Assembly (NCBI GenBank): GCA_963920705.1
Contig: OY987230.1
Coordinates: 3,038,001 to 3,102,000, forward strand
DNA from: Odiellus spinosus
Taxonomy: Eukaryota > Arthropoda > Arachnida > Opiliones > Phalangiidae
Direction of reading: 5' to 3'
Length of the DNA stretch: 64,000 bases
In this document: piece after piece, positions 24,887 through 38,080 of the stretch
How positions within the stretch are numbered: position 1 is the first letter of the stretch
Layout of the letters: each line of letters begins with the position of its first letter
Notes under the pieces: generated by a model
The model's database searches: none
What the model saw: the letters and a program-made list of their open reading frames with translations, nothing else
Told to the model about the DNA's origin: nothing
Program-made: the position numbers and the translations under genes

Positions 24887-27800
24887 TATTGGATTCAAAT
24901 GGACACAAAACTTTTGAATTTTAAGCGATTTAGACAAAATTAAGACCACTCGAAAGAGCAAATATTGGTCTATCTAAAAAACAAGAGTTTTGGAAAATCC
25001 GTTGAAAAACATGGAAAATATGGACAATTCAAAAAACATCTAATATCAAAAAGCGAATTTTGAAAATCTGAAATTTGACTATTTTGATATTCTATGATTT
25101 ATTGAATTGGCCATATTTTTCTTGTTTTTCAACGGATTTTTGAAAACACTTATTATTTAGACTGTCCATTAATTGCTCTTTCGAATGACTTTGGTTTTGT
25201 CTAAATTGCAAAATTGTGACAAATATAAAATTGGTTAAAATTAAGCAAAAACGCTTAAAAATCCAAGATTATTGGATTCAAATGGACACAAAACTTTTGA
25301 TTTTTAAGCGATTTAGACAAAATTAAGACCACTCGAAAGAGCAAATATTGGTCAATCTAAAAAACAATAGTTTTGGAAAATCCGTTGAAAAACAAGAAAA
25401 ATATGGCCAATTCAAGAAATCATACAATATCAAAATAGTCAAATTTCAGATTTTCAAAATTCGCTTTTTGATATTAGATGTTTTTTGAATTGTCCATATT
25501 TTCCATGTTTTTCAACGGATTTTTGAAAACTCTTATTATTTAAACTGTCCATTAATTGCTCTTTCGAATGACTTTGTTTTGTCTAAATTGCAAAATTGTG
25601 ACAAATATAAAATTGGTTAAAATTAAGCAAAAACGCTTAAAAATCCAAGATTATTGGATTCAAATGGACACAAAACTTTTGATTTTTAAGCGATTTAGAC
25701 AAAATTAAGACCACTCGAAAGACCAAATTTTGGTCTATCTAAAAAACAATAGTTTTGGAAAATCCGTTGAAAAACAAGAAAAATATGGACAATTCAAGAA
25801 ATCATAGAATATCAAAATAGTCAAATTTCAGATTTTCAAAATTCGCTTTTTGATATTAGATGTTTTTTGAATTGTCCATATTTTCCATGTTTTTCAACGG
25901 ATTTTCCAAAACTCTTGATTTTCAGATAGACCAATATTTGCTCTTTCGAGTGGTCTTAATTTTGTCTAAATCGCTTAAAAATCAAAAGTTTTGTGTCCAT
26001 TTGAATCCAATAATCTTGGATTTTTAAGCGTTTTTGCTTAATTTTAACCAATTTTATATTTGTCACAATTTTGCAATTTAGACAAAAACAAAGTCATTCG
26101 AAAGAGCAATAAATGGACAGTCTTAATAATAAGAGTTTTCAAAAATCCGTTGAAAAACAAGAAAAATATGGCCAATTCAAAAAACATCTAATATCAAAAA
26201 GCTAATTTTGAAAATCTGAAATTTGACTATTTTGATATTCTATGATTTATTGAATTGTCCACATTTTTCTTGTTTTTCAACGGATTTTTGAAAACTCTTA
26301 TTATTTAGACTGTCCATTAATTGCTCTTTCGAATGACTTTGGTTTTGTCTAAATTGCAAAATTGTGACAAATATAAAATTGCTTAAAATTAAGCAAAAAC
26401 GCTTAAAAATCCAAGATTATTGGATTCAAATGGACACAAAACTTTTGAATTTTAAGCGATTTAGACAAAATTAAGACCACTCGAAAGAGCAAATATTGGT
26501 CTATCTAAAAAACAAGAGTTTTGGAAAATCCGTTGAAAAAAATGGAAAATATGGACAATTCAAAAAACATCTAATATCAAAAAGCGAATTTTGAAAATCT
26601 GAAATTTGACTATTTTGATATTCTATGATTTCTTGAATTGGCCATATTTTTCTTGTTTTTCAACGGATTTTTGAAAACACTTATTATTTAGACTGTCCAT
26701 TAATTGCTCTTTCGAATGACTTTGGTTTTGTCTAAATTGCAAAATTGTGACAAATATAAAATTGGTTAAAATTAAGCAAAAACGCTTAAAAATCCAAGAT
26801 TATTGGATTCAAATGGACACAAAACTTTTGAATTTTAAGCGATTTAGACAAAATTAAGACCACTCGAAAGACCAAATTTTGGTCTATCTAAAAAACAATA
26901 GTTTTGGAAAATCCGTTGAAAAACAAGAAAAATATGGCCAATTCAAGAAATCATACAATATCAAAATAGTCAAATTTCAGATTTTCAAAATTCGCTTTTT
27001 GATATTAGATGTTTTTTGAATTGTCCATATTTTCCATGTTTTTCAACGGATTTTTGAAAACTCTTATTATTTAAATTGTCCATTAATTGCTCTTTCGAAT
27101 GACTTTGTTTTGTCTAAATTGCAAAATTGTGACAAATATAAAATTGGTTAAAATTAAGCAAAAACGCTTAAAAATCCAAGATTATTGGATTCAAATGGAC
27201 ACAAAACTTTTGATTTTTAAGCGATTTAGACAAAATTAAGACCACTCGAAAGAGCAAATATTGCTCTATCTAAAAAACAAGAGTTTTGGAAAATCCGTTG
27301 AAAAACATGGAAAATATGGACAATTCAAAAACATCTAATATCAAAAAGCGAATTTTGAAAATCTGAAATTTGACTATTTTGATATTCTATGATTTCTTGA
27401 ATTGGCCATATTTTTCTTGTTTTTCAACGGATTTTTGAAAACTCTTATTATTTAGACTGTCCATTAATTGCTCTTTAGAATGACTTTGGTTTTGTCTAAA
27501 TTGCCAAAACGTGACAAATATAAAATTGCTTAAAATTAAGCAAAAACGCTTAAAAATCCAAGATTATTGGATTCAAATGGACACAAAACTTTTGAATTTT
27601 AAGCGATTTAGACAAAATTAAGACCACTCGAAAGACCAAATTTTGGTCTATCTAAAAAACAATAGTTTTGGAAAATCCGTTGAAAAACAAGAAAAATATG
27701 GCCAATTCAAGAAATCATACAATATCAAAATAGTCAAATTTCAGATTTTCAAAATTCGCTTTTTGATATTAGATGTTTTTTGAATTGTCCATATTTTCCA

Positions 27801-30800
27801 TGTTTTTCAACGGATTTTTGAAAACTCTTATTATTTAAACTGTCCATTAATTGCTCTTTCGAATGACTTTGTTTTGTCTAAATTGCAAAATTGTGACAAA
27901 TATAAAATTGGTTAAAATTAAGCAAAAACGCTTAAAAATCCAAGATTATTGGATTCAAATGGACACAAAACTTTTGATTTTTAAGCGATTTAGACAAAAT
28001 TAAGACCACTCGAAAGACCAAATTTTGGTCTATCTAAAAAACAATAGTTTTGGAAAATCCGTTGAAAAACAAGAAAAATATGGACAATTCAAGAAATCAT
28101 AGAATATCAAAATAGTCAAATTTCAGATTTTCAAAATTCGCTTTTTGATATTAGATGTTTTTTGAATTGTCCATATTTTCCATGTTTTTCAACGGATTTT
28201 CCAAAACTCTTGATTTTCAGATAGACCAATATTTGCTCTTTCGAGTGGTCTTAATTTTGTCTAAATCGCTTAAAAATCAAAAGTTTTGTGTCCATTTGAA
28301 TCCAATAATCTTGGATTTTTAAGCGTTTTTGCTTAATTTTAACCAATTTTATATTTGTCACAATTTTGCAATTTAGACAAAAACAAAGTCATTCGAAAGA
28401 GCAATAAATGGACAGTCTTAATAATAAGAGTTTTCAAAAATCCGTTGAAAAACAAGAAAAATATGGCCAATTCAAAAAACATCTAATATCAAAAAGCGAA
28501 TTTTGAAAATCTGAAATTTGACTATTTTGATATTCTATGATTTCTTGAATTGTCCACATTTTTCTTGTTTTTCAACGGATTTTTGAAAACTCTTATTATT
28601 TAGACTGTCCATTAATTGCTCTTTCGAATGACTTTGGTTTTGTCTAAATTGCAAAATTGTGACAAATATAAAATTGGTTAAAATTAAGCAAAAACGCTTA
28701 AAAATCCAAGATTATTGGATTCAAATGGACACAAAACTTTTGAATTTTAAGCGATTTAGACAAAATTAAGACCACTCGAAAGAGCAAATATTGGTCTATC
28801 TAAAAAACAAGAGTTTTGGAAAATCCGTTGAAAAACATGGAAAATATGGACAATTCAAAAAACATCTAATATCAAAAAGCGAATTTTGAAAATCTGAAAT
28901 TTGACTATTTTGATATTGTATGATTTCTTGAATTGGCCATATTTTTCTTGTTTTTCAACGGATTTTCCAAAACTATTGTTTTTTAGATAGACCAAAATTT
29001 GGTCTTTCGAGTGGTCTTAATTTTGTCTAAATCGCTTAAAATTCAAAAGTTTTGTGTCCATTTGAATCCAATAATCTTGGATTTTTAAGCGTTTTTGCTT
29101 AATTTTAACCAATTTTATATTTGTCACAATTTTGCAATTTAGACAAAACCAAAGTCATTCTAAAGAGCAATTAATGGACAGTCTAAATAATAAGAGTTTT
29201 CAAAAATCCGTTGAAAAACAAGAAAAATATGGCCAATTCAAGAAATCATAGAATATCAAAATAGTCAAATTTCAGATTTTCAAAATTCGCTTTTTGATAT
29301 TAGATGATTTTTGAATTGTCCATATTTTCCATGTTTTTCAACGGACTTTTGAAAACTCTTATTATTTAAACTGTCCATTAATTGCTCTTTCGAATGACTT
29401 TGTTTTGTCTAAATTGCAAAATTGTGACAAATATAAAATTGGTTAAAATTAAGCAAAAACGCTTAAAAATCCAAGATTATTGGATTCAAATGGACACAAA
29501 ACTTTTGATTTTTAAGCGATTTAGACAAAATTAAGAACACTCGAAAGACCAAATTTTGGTCTATCTAAAAAACAAGAGTTTTGGAAAATCCGTTGAAAAA
29601 CATGGAAAATATGGACAATTCAAAAAACATCTAATATCAAAAAGCGAATTTTGAAAATCTGAAATTTGACTATTTTGATATTCTATGATTTCTTGAATTG
29701 GCCATATTTTTCCTATTTTTCAACGGATTTTTGAAAACTCTTATTATTTAGACTGTCCATTAATTGCTCTTTAGAATGACTTTGGTTTTGTCTAAATTGC
29801 AAAATTGTGACAAATATAAAATTGGTTAAAATTAAGCAAAAACGCTTAAAAATCCAAGATTATTGGATTCAAATGGACACAAAACTTTTGAATTTTAAGC
29901 GATTTAGACAAAATTAAGACCACTCGAAAGACCAAATTTTGGTCTATCTAAAAAACAATAGTTTTGGAAAATCCGTTGAAAAACAAGAAAAATATGGCCA
30001 ATTCAAGAAATCATACAATATCAAAATAGTCAAATTTCAGATTTTCAAAATTCGCTTTTTGATATTAGATGTTTTTTGAATTGTCCATATTTTCCATGTT
30101 TTTCAACGGATTTTCCAAAACTCTTGTTTTTTAGATAGACCAATATTTGCTCTTTCGAGTGGTCTTAATTTTGTCTAAATCGCTTAAAATTCAAAAGTTT
30201 TGTGTCCATTTGAATCCAATAATCTTGGATTTTTAAGCGTTTTTGCTTAATTTTAACCAATTTTATATTTGTCACAATTTTGCAATTTAGACAAAACCAA
30301 AGTCATTCGAAAGAGCAATTAATGGACAGTCTAAATAATAAGAGTTTTCAAAAATCCGTTGAAAAACAAGAAAAATGTGGACAATTCAAGAAATCATAGA
30401 ATATCAAAATAGTCAAATTTCAGATTTTCAAAATTCGCTTTTTGATATTAGATGTTTTTTGAATTGGCCATATTTTTCTTGTTTTTCAAAGGATTTTTGA
30501 AAACTCTTATTATTAAGACTGTCCATTAATTGCTCTTTCGAATGACTTTGTTTTTGTCTAAATTGCAAAATTGTGACAAATATAAAATTGGTTAAAATTA
30601 AGCAAAAACGCTTAAAAATCCAAGATTATTGGATTCAAATGGACACAAAACTTTTGATTTTTAAGCGATTTAGACAAAATTAAGACCACTCGAAAGAGCA
30701 AATATTGGTCTATCTGAAAATCAAGAGTTTTGGAAAATCCGTTGAAAAACATGGAAAATATGGACAATTCAAAAAACATCTAATATCAAAAAGCGAATTT

Positions 30801-31190
30801 TGAAAATCTGAAATTTGACTATTTTGATATTCTATGATTTCTTGAATTGGCCATATTTTTCTTGTTTTTCAACGGATTTTCCAAAACTATTGTTTTTTAG
30901 ATAGACCAAAATTTGGTCTTTCGAGTGGTCTTAATTTTGTCTAAATCGCTTAAAATTCAAAAGTTTTGTGTCCATTTGAATCCAATAATCTTGGATTTTT
31001 AAGCGTTTTTGCTTAATTTTAACCAATTTTATATTTGTCACAATTTTGCAATTTAGACAAAACCAAAGTCATTCGAAAGAGCAATTAATGGACAGTCTAA
31101 ATAATAAGAGTTTTCAAAAATCCGTTGAAAAACAAGAAAAATATGGCCAATTCAAGAAATCATAGAATATCAAAATAGTCAAATTTCAGA
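24887..31190. repeat. Mixed block with a 2295-bp repeat
   Basis: Junctions 24902+, 25285+, 25667+, 25988-, 26433+, 26816+, 27198+, 27580+, 27962+, 28283-, 28728+, 29049-, 29493+, 29876+, 30197-, 30642+ and 30963-. About 1.1 kb around 25440-26600 recurs at about 27735-28900, marked by AGAGCAATAAATGGACAGTC and CAGTCTTAATAATAAG. In the B-B' units at 25988 and 28283 both core ends are of AAG/CTT type around a p body. A unique TTTTTCCTATTTTTC change lies near 29710. Confidence 0.8.
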
Positions 31191-34100
31191 TTTTCAAAAT
31201 TCGCTTTTTGATATTAGATGTTTTTTGAATTGTCCATATTTTCCATGTTTTTCAACGGATTTTTGAAAACTCTTATTATTTAAACTGTCCATTAATTGCT
31301 CTTTCGAATGACTTTGGTTTTGTCTAAATTGCAAAATTGTGACAAATATAAAATTGGTTAAAATTAAGCAAAAACGCTTAAAAATCCAAGATTATTGGAT
31401 TCAAATGGACACAAAACTTTTGATTTTTAAGCGATTTAGACAAAATTAAGACCACTCGAAAGAGCAAATATTGCTCTATCTAAAAAACAAGAGTTTTGGA
31501 AAATCCGATGAAAAACATGGAAAAGATGGACAATTCAAAAAACATCTAATATCAAAAAGCGAATTTTGAAAATCTGAAATTTGACTATTTTGATATTCTA
31601 TGATTTCTTGAATTGGCCATATTTTTCTTGTTTTTCAACGGATTTTTGAAAACTCTTATTATTTAAACTGTCCATTAATTGCTCTTTCGAATGACTTTGG
31701 TTTTGTCTAAATTGCAAAATTGTGACAAATATAAAATTGGTTAAAATTAAGCAAAAACGCTTAAAAATCCAAGATTATTGGATTCAAATGGACACAAAAC
31801 TTTTGAATTTTAAGCGATTTAGACAAAATTAAGACCACTCGAAAGACCAAATTTTGGTCTATCTAAAAAACAATAGTTTTGGAAAATCCGTTGAAAAACA
31901 AGAAAAATATGGCCAATTCAAGAAATCATACAATATCAAAATAGTCAAATTTCAGATTTTCAAAATTCGCTTTTTGATATTAGATGTTTTTTGAATTGTC
32001 CATATTTTCCATGTTTTTCAACGGATTTTTGAAAACTCTTATTATTTAAACTGTCCATTAATTGCTCTTTCGAATGACTTTGGTTTTGTCTAAATTGCAA
32101 AATTGTGACAAATATAAAATTGGTTAAAATTAAGCAAAAACGCTTAAAAATCCAAGATTATTGGATTCAAATGGACACAAAACTTTTGATTTTTAAGCGA
32201 TTTAGACAAAATTAAGACCACTCGAAAGACCAAAATTTGGTCTATCTAAAAAACAAGAGTTTTGGAAAATCCGTTGAAAAACATGGAAAATATGGACAAT
32301 TCAAAAAACATCTAATATCAAAAAGCGAATTTTGAAAATCTGAAATTTGACTATTTTGATATTCTATGATTTCTTGAATTGGCCATATTTTCCATGTTTT
32401 TCAACGGATTTTTGAAAACACTTATTATTTAGACTGTCCATTAATTGCTCTTTCGAATGACTTTGGTTTTGTCTAAATTGCAAAATTGTGACAAATATAA
32501 AATTGGTTAAAATTAAGCAAAAACGCTTAAAAATCCAAGATTATTGGATTCAAATGGACACAAAACTTTTGAATTTTAAGCGATTTAGACAAAATTAAGA
32601 CCACTCGAAAGACCAAATTTTGGTCTATCTAAAAAACAATAGTTTTGGAAAATCCGTTGAAAAACAAGAAAAATATGGCCAATTCAAGAAATCATACAAT
32701 ATCAAAATAGTCAAATTTCAGATTTTCAAAATTCGCTTTTTGATATTAGATGTTTTTTGAATTGTCAATATTTTCCATGTTTTTCAACGGATTTTTGAAA
32801 ACTCTTATTATTTAAACTGTCCATTAATTGCTCTTTCGAATGACTTTGGTTTTGTCTAAATTGCAAAATTGTGACAAATATAAAATTGGTTAAAATTAAG
32901 CAAAAACGCTTAAAAATCCAAGATTATTGGATTCAAATGGACACAAAACTTTTGATTTTTAAGCGATTTAGACAAAATTAAGACCACTCGAAAGACCAAA
33001 TTTTGGTCTATCTAAAAAACAAGAGTTTTGGAAAATCCGTTGAAAAACATGGAAAATATGGACAATTCAAAAAACATCTAATATCAAAAAGCGAATTTTG
33101 AAAATCTGAAATTTGACTATTTTGATATTCTATGATTTCTTGAATTGGCCATATTTTTCTTGTTTTTCAACGGATTTTTGAAAACTCTTATTATTTAAAC
33201 TGTCCATTAATTGCTCTTTCGAATGACTTTGGTTTTGTCTAAATTGCAAAATTGTGACAAATATAAAATTGGTTAAAATTAAGCAAAAACGCTTAAAAAT
33301 CCAAGATTATTGGATTCAAATGGACACAAAACTTTTGAATTTTAAGCGATTTAGACAAAATTAAGACCACTCGAAAGACCAAATTTTGGTCTATCTAAAA
33401 AACAATAGTTTTGGAAAATCCGTTGAAAAACAAGAAAAATATGGCCAATTCAAGAAATCATACAATATCAAAATAGTCAAATTTCAGATTTTCAAAATTC
33501 GCTTTTTGATATTAGATGTTTTTTGAATTGTCCATATTTTCCATGTTTTTCAACGGATTTTTGAAAACTCTTATTATTTAAACTGTCCATTAATTGCTCT
33601 TTCGTATGACTTTGGTTTTGTCTAAATTGCAAAATTGTGACAAATATAAAATTGGTTAAAATTAAGCAAAAACGCTTAAAAATCCAAGATTATTGGATTC
33701 AAATGGACACAAAACTTTTGATTTTTAAGCGATTTAGACAAAATTAAGACCACTCGAAAGACCAAAATTTGGTCTATCTAAAAAACAAGAGTTTTGGAAA
33801 ATCCGTTGAAAAACATGGAAAATATGGACAATTCAAAAAACATCTAATATCAAAAAGCGAATTTTGAAAATCTGAAATTTGACTATTTTGATATTCTATG
33901 ATTTCTTGAATTGGCCATATTTTCCATGTTTTTCAACGGATTTTTGAAAACACTTATTATTTAGACTGTCCATTAATTGCTCTTTCGAATGACTTTGGTT
34001 TTGTCTAAATTGCAAAATTGTGACAAATATAAAATTGGTTAAAATTAAGCAAAAACGCTTAAAAATCCAAGATTATTGGATTCAAATGGACACAAAACTT

Positions 34101-35018
34101 TTGATTTTTAAGCGATTTAGACAAAATTAAGACCACTCGAAAGACCAAATTTTGGTCTATCTAAAAAACAAGAGTTTTGGAAAATCCGTTGAAAAACATG
34201 GAAAATATGGACAATTCAAAAAACATCTAATATCAAAAAGCGAATTTTGAAAATCTGAAATTTGACTATTTTGATATTCTATGATTTCTTGAATTGGCCA
34301 TATTTTCCATGTTTTTCAACGGATTTTTGAAAACTCTTATTATTTAAACTGTCCATTAATTGCTCTTTCGAATGACTTTGTTTTGTCTAAATTGCAAAAT
34401 TGTGACAAATATAAAATTGGTTAAAATTAAGCAAAAACGCTTAAAAATCCAAGATTATTGGATTCAAATGGACACAAAACTTTTGATTTTTAAGCGATTT
34501 AGACAAAATTAAGACCACTCGAAAGACCAAATTTTGGTCTATCTAAAAAACAAGAGTTTTCAAAAATCCGTTGAAAAACATGGAAAATATGGACAATTCA
34601 AAAAACATCTAATATCAAAAAGCGAATTTTGAAAATCTGAAATTTGACTATTTTGATATTCTATGATTTCTTGAATTGGCCATATTTTTCTTGTTTTTCA
34701 ACGGATTTCTGAAAACTCTTATTATTTAAACTGTCCATTAATTGCTCTTTCGAATGACTTTGTTTTGTCTAAATTGCAAAATTGTGACAAATATAAAATT
34801 GGTTAAAATTAAGCAAAAACGCTTAAAAATCCAAGATTATTGGATTCAAATGGACACAAAACTTTTGAATTTTAAGCGATTTAGACAAAATTAAGACCTC
34901 TCGAAAGACCAAATTTTGGTCTATCTAAAAAACAATAGTTTTGGAAAATCCGTTGAAAAACAAGAAAAATATGGCCAATTCAAGAAATCATACAATATCA
35001 AAATAGTCAAATTTCAGA
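31191..35018 (+). repeat. Longest forward run: ten junctions in one orientation
   Basis: Forward junctions at 31408, 31791, 32174, 32557, 32940, 33323, 33706, 34089, 34471 and 34853. A tetramer of about 1532 bp is visible inside: the units at 32174 and 33706 share ACCAAAATTTGGTCTATC, symmetric-ended cores and GAAAACACTTATT. The run enters through a B-B' dyad at about 31190 and leaves through an A-A' dyad at about 35018. Confidence 0.88.
34540..34580 (+). repeat. Chimeric arm: A with B-type core-proximal end
   Basis: After the A-arm word TCTATCTAAAAAACAAGAG the sequence continues TTTTCAAAAATCCG, the B form, instead of TTTTGGAAAATCCG. The exchange point lies in AGAGTTTT, immediately outside the 14-bp inverted repeat. 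Confidence 0.65.
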
Positions 35019-38000
35019 TTTTCAAAATTCGCTTTTTGATATTAGATGTTTTTTGAATTGTCCATATTTTCCATGTTTTTCAACGGATTTTCCAAAACTC
35101 TTGTTTTTTAGATAGACCAATATTTGCTCATTCGAGTGGTCTTAATTTTGTCTAAATCGCTTAAAAATCAAAAGTTTTGTGTCCATTTGAATCCAATAAT
35201 CTTGGATTTTTAAGCGTTTTTGCTTAATTTTAACCAATTTTATATTTGTCACGTTTTGGCAATTTAGACAAAACCGAAGTCATTCGAAAGAGCAATTAAT
35301 GGACAGTCTAAATAATAAGAGTTTTCAAAAATCCGTTGAAAAACAAGAAAAATATGGCCAATTCAAGAAATCATAGAATATCAAAATAGTCAAATTTCAG
35401 ATTTTCAAATTTCGCTTTTTGATATTAGATGTTTTTTGAATTGTCCATATTTTCCATGTTTTTCAACGGATTTTCCAAAACTCTTGTTTTTTAGATAGAC
35501 CAAAATTTGGTCTTTCGAGTGGTCTTAATTTTGTCTAAATCGCTTAAAATTCAAAAGTTTTGTGTCCATTTGAATCCAATAATCTTGGATTTTTAAGCGT
35601 TTTTGCTTAATTTTAACCAATTTTATATTTGTCACAATTTTGCAATTTAGACAAAACCAAAGTCATTCGAAAGAGCAATTAATGGACAGTCTAAATAATA
35701 AGAGTTTTCAAAAATCCGTTGAAAAACAAGAAAAATATGGCCAATTCAAGAAATCATACAATATCAAAATAGTCAAATTTCAGATTTTCAAAATTCGCTT
35801 TTTGATATTAGATGTTTTTTGAATTGTCCATATTTTCCATGTTTTTCAACGGATTTTCCAAAACTCTTGTTTTTTAGATAGACCAATATTTGCTCATTCG
35901 AGTGGTCTTAATTTTGTCTAAATCGCTTAAAAATCAAAAGTTTTGTGTCCATTTGAATCCAATAATCTTGGATTTTTAAGCGTTTTTGCTTAATTTTAAC
36001 CAATTTTATATTTGTCACGTTTTGGCAATTTAGACAAAACCAAAGTCATTCGAAAGAGCAATTAATGGACAGTCTAAATAATAAGAGTTTTCAAAAATCC
36101 GTTGAAAAACAAGAAAAATATGGCCAATTCAAGAAATCATAGAATATCAAAATAGTCAAATTTCAGATTTTCAAATTTCGCTTTTTGATATTAGATGTTT
36201 TTTGAATTGTCCATATTTTCCATGTTTTTCAACGGATTTTCCAAAACTCTTGTTTTTAGATAGACCAAAATTTGGTCTTTCGAGTGGTCTTAATTTTGTC
36301 TAAATCGCTTAAAATTCAAAAGTTTTGTGTCCATTTGAATCCAATAATCTTGGATTTTTAAGCGTTTTTGCTTAATTTTAACCAATTTTATATTTGTCAC
36401 AATTTTGCAATTTAGACAAAACCAAAGTCATTCGAAAGAGCAATTAATGGACAGTCTAAATAATAAGAGTTTTCAAAAATCCGTTGAAAAACAAGAAAAA
36501 TATGGCCAATTCAAGAAATCATAGAATATCAAAATAGTCAAATTTCAGATTTTCAAAATTCGCTTTTTGATATTAGATGTTTTTTGAATTGTCCATATTT
36601 TCCATGTTTTTCAACGGATTTTCCAAAACTCTTGTTTTTTAGATAGACCAAAATTTAGTCTTTCGAGTGGTCTTAATTTTGTCTAAATCGCTTAAAAATC
36701 AAAAGTTTTGTGTCCAATTGAATCCAATAATCTTGGATTTTTAAGCGTTTTTGCTTAATTTTAACCAATTTTATATTTGTCACAATTTTGCAATTTAGAC
36801 AAAACAAAGTCATTCGAAAGAGCAATTAATGGACAGTTTAAATAATAAGAGTTTTCAAAAATCCGTTGAAAAACATGGAAAATATGGACAATTCAAAAAA
36901 CATCTAATATCAAAAAGCGAATTTTGAAAATCTGAAATTTGACTATTTTGATATTGTATGATTTCTTGAATTGGCCATATTTTTCTTGTTTTTCAACGGA
37001 TTTTCCAAAACTATTGTTTTTTAGATAGACCAAAATTTGGTCTTTCGAGTGGTCTTAATTTTGTCTAAATCGCTTAAAATTCAAAAGTTTTGTGTCCATT
37101 TGAATCGAATAATCTTGGATTTTTAAGCGTTTTTGCTTAATTTTAACCAATTTTATATTTGTCACAATTTTGCAATTTAGACAAAACCAAAGTCATTCGA
37201 AAGAGCAATTAATGGACAGTCTAAATAATAAGTGTTTTCAAAAATCCGTTGAAAAACAAGAAAAATATGGCCAATTCAAGAAATCATAGAATATCAAAAT
37301 AGTCAAATTTCAGATTTTCAAAATTCGCTTTTTGATATTAGATGTTTTTTGAATTGTCCATATTTTCCATGTTTTTCAACTGATTTTCCAAAACTCTTGT
37401 TTTTTAGATTGATCAATATTTGCTCTTTCGAGTGGTCTTAATTTTGTCTAAATCGCTTAAAAATCCAAAGTTTTGTGTCCATTTGAATCCAATTATCTTG
37501 GATTTTTAAGCGTTTTTGCTTAATTTTAACCAATTTTATATTTGTCACAATTTTGCAATTTAGACAAAACCAAAGTCATTCGAAAGAGCAATTAATGGAC
37601 AGTTTAAATAAAAAGAGTTTTCAAAAATCCGTTGAAAAACATGGAAAATATGGCCAATTCAAGAAATCATGGAATATCAAAATAGTCAAATTTCAGATTT
37701 TCAAAATTCGCTTTTTGAAATTAGATGTTTTTTGAATTGTCCATATTTTCCATGTTTTTCAACGGATTTTCCAAAACTCTTGTTTTTTAGATAGACCAAA
37801 ATTTGGTCTTTCGAGTGGTCTTAATTTTGTCTAAATCGCTTAAAAATCAAAAGTTTTGTGTCCATTTGAATCCAATAATCTTGGATTTTTAAGCGTTTTT
37901 GCTTAATTTTAACCAATTTTATATTTTACACAATTTTGCAATTTAGACAAAACCAAAGTCATTCGAAAGAGCAATTAATGGACAGTTTAAATAATAAGAG

Positions 38001-38080
38001 TTTTCAAAAATCCGTTGAAAAACATGGAAAATATGGACAATTCAAAAAACATCTAATATCAAAAAGCGAATTTTGAAAAT
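35019..38080 (-). repeat. Longest reverse run: eight junctions in one orientation
   Basis: Reverse junctions at 35174, 35557, 35940, 36322, 36705, 37087, 37470 and 37853. Most dyads are B-A' with a q core; the unit at 36705 is B-A' with a p core (36876-36986), completing all eight arm/core combinations. A 766-bp dimer (TTCAAATTTCGC at 35405 and 36172) lies within it. The core at 37470 has a CATGG left end on a q body and recurs at 39766. Confidence 0.88.

Noticed and set aside
29700-29725. Possible boundary or insertion near 29710 (TTTTTCCTATTTTTC)
   Set aside because: It is only a couple of substitutions in the core end; spacing to the next junction is normal.
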